Source: a virus. From it: a DNA stretch of 28,932 bases. Location: positions 1-28,932 of IMG/VR virus record IMGVR_UViG_3300037585_002651. The stretch is one strand, 5' to 3'. The position numbers and the translations under genes were made by a program. The first letter of the stretch is position 1, and every line of letters begins with the position of its first letter. The notes under the pieces are model-generated. The model was given only the letters and a program-made list of their open reading frames with translations. It did no database searches and was not told the DNA's origin. Below are positions 17,837 through 27,800 of the stretch, piece by piece.

Positions 17837-19963
17837 ATGGCAAACGGATACGGATCATCAACACCACCATCATCAAGTAGTGCTAGACAAAGCACTGTTA
17901 ATGTTCAAGCGCAAGTAGCGCCACCTGGTTTTCATTATATGCCAGATGGCACTTTAATGTCAGATGCTCAACACGCAGCGTTATACAACACAGCGCCGCC
18001 TGTTACTCCTATAGCTGCTCCTACTACTGCTGCTATTATAACATCACCACCACCAGCAGTTGCGCCAATATTAGCTACTCCTACTACTGGTACTGCCACG
18101 GCGGTTAAAGCTATAAAAAACTTTAATATAAACTTAGGTAATTTACCAGCTAGTAAATCAGTAAGAAGTTTTATTATAACTGGAGATCAAGGTGCTGTTT
18201 TTAGTTTAGAAATAAAAAACGAAGATAACCACTATTATAATTTTAATACACGATTATTTCAAGCATCAGTATCAAGATTAAGTAAAAAAACTATACCTTC
18301 TGGTGGTTATAGAAATTCTATTTACTTTCCAGCAGTTACAGATGACGATCAATACGATATATATTTATATTCTGAATCTGGAACTATACATAGCGGATAT
18401 CAAGAAGTAAGATTTGGAGATGGTACTGTTGATATAAATAAGTCTCAAGGATCTAACTCTTATTTAATGCAAAAAGTAATACATCAGTATGCTTCTGACT
18501 TGCAGTTAAAATTAGATGTTAATCAAATTTTATATATTGATCTCACAAATCCTAATATTAACTCTTCTGCAATTACTTTTTCAACACACGGTAGAGGAAC
18601 AACTAAAACAACTTCGTCTTTTTCATTACCTTTCTCTGTAAATTCATTATCAACTGCTTTTCAAATTATAAAACAACCAACTGTTAGTGATATTTTTGCT
18701 TACAATCGTTTTGGAATTGGTGATGCAGAAACATTACCAGGAGAAAATGCATATCCAACTGTTAGCAATACAGACACTGTTGATGGTGCTATAACTGGTG
18801 GTGGTAGTGATATTAAAGTTGTTATGGATACAGACGTAGCGGACAAACTAGTTGTTGGTGATAAAATAACAGCAGCAGCGGCTACCGATACTGTAGATGG
18901 CGCGGTTAGTAGTGGTATTAAAGTTGTTATGGATAATAACGTTGCTGGTAAAATGGCTATTGGAGATAGAATAACTGGTACTACTTTTTTAACTTCAAAT
19001 TTAGTTACAGTAGCTGCTTTAAATCCAGATGGTGATAACGCAAAAGAATTTTCAATGTCAGAAGCTGTAGCTCTTGATGATGGTACAACGTTAACATTTA
19101 ATCCTAAATGTAATAGAAGTTTAACAACTGTTGTTGCTTTAAATCCAGACGGAGATAATACCAAAGAGTTTTCAATGTCTCAAAACATAGGACTTGTAGA
19201 TGGTGTTACGCTAAGTCTTAGTAATCAAAAAAATCAAAGATTTTCTTTAAGCACTGTTGTTGGTATTTCTGAAGGACAATCAATTTTAGTAGATGAAACT
19301 ACCGCGGCTATTAACAATACTGTAGCTAACTCTTTAGTTTCTAAATACAGAGATACTACAGTTGTATTTGAAGGCACAGAGCAAGAACAAACAATAGTAA
19401 AAAACGAAGCTCCTGCTATAGATTATAAAGGTCAAAAACCAACTATAACAAAAGGAGAGTTAGATATACAACCAGGTAGTATTGTTTTTTCAAATCAACA
19501 ACCTCTTTTATTTGCGTCAGGTACTTATAACATTGGTGGATTTGGAAATAATAATATAAAATCTGCAACAGGTTATAGTTTAAGTATAACAAATCTTAAA
19601 ATAACACCAACACCAATAACAGTAACAACTACATCAGCGGTACATGATAGCGCTGTTATACCAGTTACATCTGTTAACGGTGTTATAGATAATATTACAA
19701 CTGTTAGTGGCGTAGGTATAAATTCAGCGGTAGCAAGCCCAACTATTATTAGTAGAAGTGTTACAAGTGGAGCTGGTAATATAACTTTAGATAGTACGCA
19801 AAATTTAGAAAAAGGAATAACATTAACTTTAGCTGGATCTAGCCAAACAGTTACTATAACTGGTGATATACAAATAACAGGTTCACCTACATCTCAACCT
19901 ACCGCTCATAATGTTGCGCGTACTTTATATTTTGATGTAGACAAGCTTGTTTCTATATCATAA
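17837..19963 (+). CDS. Repeat-bearing tail/virion surface protein (708 aa)
   Basis: Residues 1-95 are Pro/Ser/Thr/Ala-rich and likely a flexible tether, with PPGFHYMPDGTLMSDAQHAA inside. Residues 95-300 form a beta-rich domain (FNINLGNLPASKSVRSFIIT, YYNFNTRLFQASVSRL, SGGYRNSIYFPAV, IHSGYQEVRFGDGTV). Residues 313-470 contain two duplicated units: DTVDGAI...IKVVMD at 313 and 351, and ALNPDGDN.KEFSMS at 394 and 434. The rest is Thr/Ser/Val-rich beta sequence (VTTTSAVHDSAVIPVTSVNG) ending in YFDVDKLVSIS. Composition and repeats fit a tail fibre, head fibre or decoration protein. No lyase or esterase motif is visible. It follows the small tail gene and precedes the internal proteins. Host contact is a plausible role but not shown. 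Confidence 0.5.
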   Translation: MANGYGSSTPPSSSSARQSTVNVQAQVAPPGFHYMPDGTLMSDAQHAALYNTAPPVTPIAAPTTAAIITSPPPAVAPILATPTTGTATAVKAIKNFNINLGNLPASKSVRSFIITGDQGAVFSLEIKNEDNHYYNFNTRLFQASVSRLSKKTIPSGGYRNSIYFPAVTDDDQYDIYLYSESGTIHSGYQEVRFGDGTVDINKSQGSNSYLMQKVIHQYASDLQLKLDVNQILYIDLTNPNINSSAITFSTHGRGTTKTTSSFSLPFSVNSLSTAFQIIKQPTVSDIFAYNRFGIGDAETLPGENAYPTVSNTDTVDGAITGGGSDIKVVMDTDVADKLVVGDKITAAAATDTVDGAVSSGIKVVMDNNVAGKMAIGDRITGTTFLTSNLVTVAALNPDGDNAKEFSMSEAVALDDGTTLTFNPKCNRSLTTVVALNPDGDNTKEFSMSQNIGLVDGVTLSLSNQKNQRFSLSTVVGISEGQSILVDETTAAINNTVANSLVSKYRDTTVVFEGTEQEQTIVKNEAPAIDYKGQKPTITKGELDIQPGSIVFSNQQPLLFASGTYNIGGFGNNNIKSATGYSLSITNLKITPTPITVTTTSAVHDSAVIPVTSVNGVIDNITTVSGVGINSAVASPTIISRSVTSGAGNITLDSTQNLEKGITLTLAGSSQTVTITGDIQITGSPTSQPTAHNVARTLYFDVDKLVSIS
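18773..19186 (+). repeat. Two pairs of internal direct repeats in the 708-residue protein
   Basis: Pair A: DTVDGAI.../DTVDGAV... each leading to IKVVMD and VGDKIT or IGDRIT, encoded from 18773 and 18887, 114 bp apart (38 codons). Pair B: ALNPDGDN.KEFSMS encoded from about 19016 and 19136, 120 bp apart (40 codons). DNA copies differ mainly at third codon positions (for example ccagatggtgataac and ccagacggagataat), so the duplications are old and kept at protein level. Confidence 0.85.
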
Positions 19964-20011
19964 GGTAAAAAAATAGGTAAAACTGTGATTATAAATAACA
20001 AATAAATAAAT
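19964..20011 (+). promoter_or_regulatory. 48-bp gap before internal-protein genes, possible promoter
   Basis: One of the longer gaps in the window. It holds two GGTAAAA copies (19964 and 19976) and a TATAAAT-like box at 19990-19996, followed by an A/T leader to the ATG at 20012. This could start a transcript for the three internal virion proteins. The evidence is weak in such AT-rich DNA and no matching -35/-33 element is clear. Confidence 0.2.
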
Positions 20012-20803
20012 ATGGCAACAGGTAGAATAGTAAGCCCCGCAAAATTTTTAGGAAAAGTTGTGGGCGGAATAATGAACGTTGTGCAAGGAAACAAAGCTGG
20101 TAAAGACGCGGCAGAACAACAAAGGATAGCTAGAGCAGAATTAGAAAAACAAAAATCAGCTTATGGCGACTTAGATACTAGTAATTTAGCGGCTGGTGTT
20201 CAAAACGCTTATGGTAATATACAAACAAATTTTGAAAATGTATATGAAGATTTAACGGTTAACCAACAACAAGCTCAATTCCAAGCTGAACAAGGAGCTC
20301 AACAAAGAGCTAACATAATGCAAAACTTACAAGGCGCTGCTGGTGGTTCTGGTATAGCTGGTTTAGCACAAGCTATGGCTAATCAAGGTCAACTAGCAGC
20401 TCAACAAGCATCGGCTTCTATTGGTCAACAAGAAGCGGCTAATCAAAGAGCAATGGCTCAGGGCGCTGCTAATGTACAGGCTATGGAAGCTACTGCTGAA
20501 AAACAAGTTGCGTTAGGAGCTCAACAAGCTGAAACAACTAGATTACAAGGAGCTAAAGATGCTAGAGGATTAGAGTATGATAAAACAACAAATTTACTTG
20601 GTATGGCATCTGGAGATTTACAAGCAGCAAACGCTGCTAAAGCTGCTGCCGACGCGCAAAAAGCATCTGGTGTTTCTGGTATTGTTGGTGGTATTGGCGG
20701 TGGCGTAATGGCTGGGTTATCAGGCGGGTTGTTTGGTGATGGTGCAGCAAATTTTATGAAAAATAATTTTGATTTTTCTAAAAAAGCAGGAGGTAATGCA
20801 TAA
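20012..20803 (+). CDS. Ala/Gln-rich internal virion (ejection) protein (263 aa)
   Basis: The chain starts with an amphipathic, partly hydrophobic helix (SPAKFLGKVVGGIMNVVQGN, residues 8-27). A long helical Ala/Gln-rich body follows (AEQQRIARAELEKQKSAYGD; QQQAQFQAEQGAQQRANIMQ; ANQRAMAQGAANVQAMEATA) with a Gly-rich GAAGGSGIAGL hinge near residue 110. Near the end is a hydrophobic Gly-rich stretch (GIVGGIGGGVMAGLSGGLFG, residues 224-243) that could insert into membrane. This layout recalls small ejection proteins of podoviruses such as T7 gp14 or crAss cargo proteins, which leave the particle before the DNA and help form a channel. Two larger proteins of probable internal type follow at once, as in an ejection cassette. 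The resemblance is of composition and context, not of a verified homologue. Confidence 0.5.
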   Translation: MATGRIVSPAKFLGKVVGGIMNVVQGNKAGKDAAEQQRIARAELEKQKSAYGDLDTSNLAAGVQNAYGNIQTNFENVYEDLTVNQQQAQFQAEQGAQQRANIMQNLQGAAGGSGIAGLAQAMANQGQLAAQQASASIGQQEAANQRAMAQGAANVQAMEATAEKQVALGAQQAETTRLQGAKDARGLEYDKTTNLLGMASGDLQAANAAKAAADAQKASGVSGIVGGIGGGVMAGLSGGLFGDGAANFMKNNFDFSKKAGGNA

Positions 20804-20814
20804 AAATAAATAAT

Positions 20815-21864
20815 ATGGCAAAAAAACAAAGTTCCACAACGTTATTTGAAAGAGCAGGGTTTGCTTCAGGAGCGTCTAAATTAAAAATGCAACATCATGA
20901 CTATGTTAAGTCTCTTGGTGATTCTTTAGATTTTAGTATGAAGAAAAGCGAAGAAGATAAAGATAAGCCAAAGCAAGAGTCAACGCAAGATCCTGAAACA
21001 GTGGAGTATGTATTGGCGAAGAAAAATGAAATAGCAAACTTAATGAAAATAGAAGAGGGTAAAAAAAACCCTGATGGTATACCTTACACACGGCGACAGG
21101 TAGCTGAGGCTAGCGCAAAAATAGATGAAATAAACAAAGGTATAGTTAACTTTAGACAAGGCATAGCTGACGCTGATAATGCAAGGTTAAATGCAAACGC
21201 AAGGCTGTTTACTACAAATCAAAATGGAGTATCAGTTACTAATCCAAATGGTATAAGTGGTGGTATGACTAAAGAACAACAAAAAAATTTAGTTGATTTT
21301 GAACGTGGTGAGCTTCCTAAACGATTAAATGAACAAACTAATCAATATGAATATTTAGATTATACCACTGGAGTTATGGATAATTTTGGAAAAGTAAAAT
21401 ATCAATACAAGCCTTATAACGAAGTAAGCATGGGCTCCCCAACAAATCCAGAGTTTGCAAACGCAATAGCAGCTAACTCAATAAATATTTTTGAGATAGC
21501 GCAAAGAAGAAGTGTTAAAAATGATCCTACTGAATGGTCAAGAATTTACAAGCCACAAATGTTATTAGGTATAAAGCAAATGTTAAAACAAAACCCTGGT
21601 GATGCTAAAAACTTAATTTTTACACCTGAGTTTGAGCCTGTTTTAGATAATTTAATATTTGAAGGTTATTTTAATGATCAAACAGAAGATATAGATGGTA
21701 TAACTAATTTTGAAGAATATAAAAATAGTGATGCTTATCAAACAGCGGTAAATCAAATTAAAAACATGAAGTTAGATAATAATTTTTTTCTAGAAGAATA
21801 CGAGTTAATGATAGACAGAGAATTTAACGCAACTCAACCTATTGCAAAACCAAAGCCAGAATAA
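20815..21864 (+). CDS. Probable internal virion protein (349 aa)
   Basis: The N-terminus is basic and polar (MAKKQSSTTLFERAGFASGA), then highly charged helices (SMKKSEEDKDKPKQESTQD; residues about 70-125 AKKNEIANLMKIEEGKKNPD and AEASAKIDEINKGIVNFRQG). The central part has GGMTKEQQKNLVDFERGELP, YEYLDYTTGVMDNFGKVKYQ and a helical C-terminal half (EWSRIYKPQMLLGIKQMLKQ, residues 240-259) ending in a Pro/Lys tail. No membrane segment, enzyme motif or signal peptide is seen. It lies 11 bp after the Ala/Gln-rich protein and 4 bp before the giant protein, so the three form one unit. I infer that it is an internal or ejected virion component comparable in place to T7 gp15, without sequence proof. Confidence 0.45.
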   Translation: MAKKQSSTTLFERAGFASGASKLKMQHHDYVKSLGDSLDFSMKKSEEDKDKPKQESTQDPETVEYVLAKKNEIANLMKIEEGKKNPDGIPYTRRQVAEASAKIDEINKGIVNFRQGIADADNARLNANARLFTTNQNGVSVTNPNGISGGMTKEQQKNLVDFERGELPKRLNEQTNQYEYLDYTTGVMDNFGKVKYQYKPYNEVSMGSPTNPEFANAIAANSINIFEIAQRRSVKNDPTEWSRIYKPQMLLGIKQMLKQNPGDAKNLIFTPEFEPVLDNLIFEGYFNDQTEDIDGITNFEEYKNSDAYQTAVNQIKNMKLDNNFFLEEYELMIDREFNATQPIAKPKPE

Positions 21865-21868
21865 AAAT

Positions 21869-24800
21869 ATGCCAGATTACTTAAATAAAAACGGTGAAAC
21901 TTACACCGAAGAAGAGCTTATTAAATACGCAGAAGAAGATAACTTAAGCTTTGAAGAATACATGAAAACTAAATCTTTTGAAATTGTTGGCGGAGAAGAA
22001 ATTCCTGAAACATCAGAAGTAACAACTCCTGAAGTATCGGGAGACCAAACTCCGACGGATACCACGGAGAAGGTAGAAAATATGGTATCCACTGGGGAAG
22101 AAAGTTCTACGGATACACCAGTAATAAAGCCTGACCAAGTAATAGAACAAGGAGGTTATGAGTATAAGTTTGGATTTGGTGATGATGATAAACCAATATA
22201 TTACACTAAAAAGAAAGATGATTCTAATTGGTCAGTTGTAAGCCCTGATTTAGATGAAAATAATTTTATAACAAACCCAGCATATGTAAGCATAGGTCAA
22301 GAGTTTAATCATTTTAAAGGTGAAGATTTTGATAGAGAGGCTTATTTTAAACAACAAGCCGAAGCAACAGAAATATCTCCAAAGCAGCCTGAAATAGGCG
22401 CTTGGCAAAGTTTTAAAAATAATATCTATAATACTTTTGAAATGGTTGGCGATCTCCCTGAGTATTATTTTAGCGATGAAGGTGCTGGTAGTAGTTTTGA
22501 TATTGCTGCTACGCTTTTATATGAAACTGCTTTTGGTAAAGATAAAATTGAAGAATGGAGATCAAGTGATTTTGGTAAATGGTTTTTTGGTGGATACGAA
22601 GGCAGTGGGACTAAAGAATTTGAAAAATCTATTGAATCATTTGAAAAAGAAAAAGAAGGTTTAAAAAGAACTATGACTTTTAAAGAGGCAGATAGTTTTA
22701 CTGATTATTTATCTGTTGTTTCTGGGTCTATAGCTCAAGTTGGTGGTTCTGTTATTTATAATTTAGGTACTGGTGGTACTGGGTTTTTTATGGATTTTGC
22801 TTCTGAAAACTTTATAACTGCTAATGAAGAAAAGGCAAAAGCAAGTAACACTACTGTAAGTGAAATATTAAAATCTGGAGATCAAGATGTAGAAGCGCCT
22901 CTTAAAATAGCCGCTTTTCAAGCTGGATTAGAATACTTTGGTTTTAGTAAAATAATAGGTAAAACAGGTGTTGGAAAAAAACTAAATAAAAAAGTTGGAG
23001 AATACCTAACTAAAAACTATAAAAAAAGCAAAAACATAAGAACTGGTTTAGATATATTAGGAACTGGTAGGGTAGAATCTTTTACGGAAATGGGCCAAAC
23101 AGGTTTAGAAATATACAACGAGGAACTAGCTGTTGCGAAAGGAAAAGGTGAAGAAATAAATGACTTAATGTCAATAGCAAACGGTATGTTTAGTGAGCGA
23201 GGCATAGAGTCTGGTTTACAAGGTTTTTTTGGAGCTACTGGACTTAAAGCAGGTAGTTATTCAGCTAAAGCTTTAAATAATATTAGAAAATCTAATAAAG
23301 ATTTAGACGTAGAGCCTGAGTTAAGTAAACTAGCTGAAATAACAAAAAGAAAAAATTCTACTAAAGATAAAGATTTAATAGCTGCTTTTGACACTCAAAT
23401 TAATGAATTACAAGAATCAATAAAAAGTAAAATTAAAAATGGTAACGATATCTATGAAAAACTTTCTAATAAAGATATAAAAACAATAGAAGATTTAAAC
23501 GAGTTAGCTAATGTTACTGCTTTTAGAGCTAATAATTTAATAGAAAAGTTTCAAAAAGGTGAAATATCTAAAGAAGATTTTAACGCTGCTATAGATGGTC
23601 TTGGTAACAAATACAAAGATAATAAACAAGGTATACAAGATATAGTTAATAAAGCTAGAGCTAAAGAAGTAACAGAAACAGTTAGAAAACAAGTTGGTAA
23701 AATAGCAGAAGCACAAGGAGTTGAAGGTGTTGTTACAGAGGCAAATACTCAAGAAATAATTGATGCGCAAGGAGAAAAGTTAGCTATAATAAACGCGGAA
23801 AAAGATATTAATCAGCAAGTTTTAAATAATCCTGATGTTAGCGCTGAGCAAAAACAAATTGCAGAAGAAAATATAAAAAGTTTTGATCAACAAATAAATG
23901 ATATTGAAAACGCTGATTCTAGCTTTGGTTACATTGATGAAAAAGTTGATAATGAAGGTAATTTAACTGGTGATTTTGAGATAATAATCAACAAAGATAA
24001 ACCAATGCTTGGAACAGCTGCTCATGAGTTTTTACATAAAGTATTGTTTAAAACACTTAAAGGTAATCAAAAGTTACAAGATAATGTTGGCGATGCTGTT
24101 ACTGATTATGTTACTGGTAAATTTGGTGGAGTATCACCTGCTTTTATAAACAGGATGAGTGCTTATATAAATCCAAAAACCGGAGAACAAGTTAGTGAAT
24201 TTGGAGAAGAAATTATTACTGTAATGTCTGAATCCATATTAGATGGTAGTTTAGAATTTAAAGAAAACTTTTTCACTAAAATAGGAGATATTGTTAGACA
24301 AAACTTACAAAAATATGGTTTAAAATCTATTCAATTTAACACCGGTAGAGATGTTTATAATTTCATCAAAGACTTTAACAAAAGTATAGAAAAAAATTAC
24401 ACAAGTAAAGCTATAACAAAAGCCGCTGTTGAAGGCGTAAAAGGTAAATTAGTTGAAAGTAAAGAAAAAACTAAACCTACAGCTAAAAGAAAAATGTCTA
24501 AGGTTAGTCCAAAAGCAAAAACTTTTTTAGAGGAGAAAGATGACGATGGAAAGTTGATGTATACAAACGAAATGTTAGTTGACATAATAAACAATAAACG
24601 TTCTAAAGAAGATGATAGGTTTGGTGCTATTGAAGCTTTAATTGAAAAGAACTGGCCTGTAATTAGTAAAGGTTTGAAGTTTAATCCGAGCGGTGATATT
24701 ACAATGGAATCTATAAAGACGGCTATATCCGAGCAAATGACCGGTATATTTCCTAAAATTACACTACCAAATGGTCAAACTATAAATCGTGAAGGTAAGC

Positions 24801-27800
24801 GTTTACTAGATACGTATAATAAAGAACAAAAAGTAACAACGTTTTTAGACGCTACTTTAAGAAATAGACAAGCTGAAATATTTACTAGAGCTAAAACAAT
24901 AGATGCAAAAAGCCAAGGCGTAAGCTTAGATGAAGCTAAAAACATTGCTGTTTCAACTGAATTAGAAAATGAAACATCAAATCAAATAGATACTAGAAAA
25001 AGAATAAATGTTTTAAAAATACCTAAAGTTGCTAGAGTTGCAAAAGAAATAAGACAAGACACTAAAGTTGTAGAAGGAGACACTCACAAGCAGGTTACTA
25101 AAAACAACGAAGGTAGTGTAGGTAAAAAAATATTTAACATACCTGAAAATAAAATAACAAAACCAAATGAAAACTTAACAACATCGGATGAAATTGTTAG
25201 TATTGAAACTGGAGAAGTTATTACAAAAGAAGAATTAGACGCTGGTGCAACTGGTATATTATCACCATCAGAATCTAAAAGCGTGCAAGATGTTTTTGCT
25301 GATTATGAAACTTCAGAGCAATTTATTAAGATATTACCAAAAACAAATGTTAGCGAAAAAGATGCTTTAATAAACGAAATAGGAGAAAATATTCCAGTTT
25401 CTAGAAATGTTTATGGTAGAGCTATAGGCTTGCAAGATAGAATACTAGAGTATTTTTACGAGCCATTGTTTAAGCCAAATGGTAAAAGAGCTAGATCACA
25501 AGGTAAAACTTCACAAGTGCCATTGTGGACATTAAAAGAGCAATTTATTAATCCTAAAAAAGACGTTGTAGTTCAGTTTCAAAGAGACTTAGGTATTACA
25601 GAGCAACAACAAATAAATATACTTCCTACTAAAGAAAAAAGATCTGAAATAGGTCAGTTATTAAAAGGCGCTGCTAGAACGCTTAGTCAGCAAGTGTCAT
25701 TGTCTGCTGCTCAAAGAATACTAGAAGCAAGAGGAGCATCACCGCAACAAATAGCAGATGTTACAGCTGGACAAAGAAAAAGAGCTTATAGTAAAGCTAA
25801 AAAACTTCAAGAATATGCTGATTTAAAGAAAGTGTTTACAGGACCATTAGCACCAACATCTGAAATACTTGCAGAAATAGAAGAAAAAACTGGCAAAGTA
25901 AAAGTTAAAGTTATAACTAGAAGAGATTTAGAGCAATACCAAGATGAAAAAAACAAAATAATTTGGGAAGAGTTTTATATGAACCAAATATTAGATTTTC
26001 TTAACGAATTTCCTCAGTATTATGAAGTTATGTCAACCGGTTTAACTGGTGGTATAAAAAAAGCCGCATTTTTTAACATACCTTATTTTAGAAAAGCTAT
26101 TAAAAAATACGCTGAAAAAAGTGGTAGAAAAAATATTATAGAAAAAATAGACAGTGCGAAGCAAGTAAAGCCATCAAGAACTTATTATCACGCGGGAAGT
26201 ATATTTAAAGGTGTAAAAAATATTAATTTTTCTAATGAAAAGGGTAAAATAGAATTTTTAGAACAATTTTTTAGAGACATTGCTAAGCATGGTAAAGGAG
26301 AAGAAATTTTTCAAGAACTATTAACTCATCTTGGTTTTGACCAAAGTAACTTTATGAGACATGCGGGTGTGCTTCTTGCTTTCCCTGTTAAGAGCAAAGG
26401 TAAAAACAAAGGCAAAGAAGTAACTAGCGAAATAGGTGTGGAAGAACACGATCCACAAATGGAAATGGCTAGAATTTTATTTGCCGCAGCCCGTGATGGA
26501 AATATAGAAGACGCTATTAAGCTTTTAAGATTTGGTTACTCACAAAGCTCTTTAAGAAAAAAAGATGATCCAGGTGGTAATCTTAGAAAGTCTAGAGGTA
26601 AAGATTTTTTTGAAAAAGTAGTTCCTAGAGTTTTAAACAATCAATTAGACTTTTTACCTGACGGTTTTGGTGCTATATATAGATTTATGAAAGCAGGAGT
26701 AAATCCTAATGCTTACGCTTTAATAAAAGAAAATCAAACAATAGCAGAATATTTTGGTGTTGATAATTTAAACGTTGGAAAAGCTCGACAGGCTATAATT
26801 GATGTTTTTGAAGGTAATCAAGATATAAATGCTTTACGTGAACAATCAAAAGTTAAATATAGTAAAGATATAGATAGTAACAACAAGTTAAATAAAGCCA
26901 TAACTGTAGCTAGAAAAAGCTCAAAAGATCCAAAAGGTATTACTGTTTTAGATTTTGACGATACATTAGCTACAACTAAATCTTTGGTTAAATTTACAAC
27001 TCCAAATGGCGATACTGGAACTTTAAATGCTGAAGAGTATGCTAATACATATGAAGACTTGCAAAACCAAGGTTATACGTTTGACTTTTCAGATTTTAAC
27101 AAAGTTGTAAAAGGTAAGTTAGCACCATTGTTTCAAAAAGCGTTGAAGCTACAAAAGAAATTTGGTCCTGAAAACATGTTTGTATTAACAGCTAGACCAC
27201 CTCAAGCTGCTAAAGCTATATTTGATTTCTTAAAAGCTAATGGTTTAAATATACCAATGAAAAATATTACTGGCTTAGCTAATTCTACAGCTGAAGCAAA
27301 AGCTCTTTGGATAGCAGATAAAGTTGGTGAAGGTTATAATGATTTTTATTTTGCTGATGATGCTTTACAAAATGTACAAGCTGTAGATAACATGTTAGAA
27401 CAATTTGATGTTAAGCGTAAAGTACAACAAGCTAAAATTAAATTTAGTAAAGATATGAATACTGATTTTAATAATATATTAGAAGAAGTAACTGGTATTC
27501 AATCTATTAAAAGATTTGCAGCTACTAAAGCTAGAAAACGTGGCGCTGATAAAGGTAAGTTTAGATTTTTTATACCACCATCGCATGAAGATTTTGTAGG
27601 TTTACTATATAACTTTATGGGCAAAGGTAGGCAAGGTGATAGGCATAGAAACTTTTTTGAACAATCTTTAATTAGACCTTTGAATAGAGCTAATAGAGAA
27701 TATGATACAGCTAGACAGTCTATAGCTAATGATTACAAAGCTTTAAACAAACAGTTTCCAGATATTAGAAAAAAGCTTACAAAGAAAACTCCAGATGGTG

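Noticed and set aside
18700-19164. 154-residue open frame on the - strand
   Set aside because: It mirrors the repeated coding sequence of the 708-residue gene; no separate start context and low-complexity product.
22437-22664. 75-residue open frame on the + strand in another frame
   Set aside because: It lies wholly inside the giant protein, whose own frame is open and carries recognisable motifs; the Leu/Val/Lys-rich product is a shadow.
26951-26965. DFDDT as a possible RNA polymerase metal motif (DxDxD of crAss-like virion polymerases)
   Set aside because: The fifth residue is Thr, not Asp, and TAR plus FADD follow at HAD spacing. The phosphatase reading explains all motifs.
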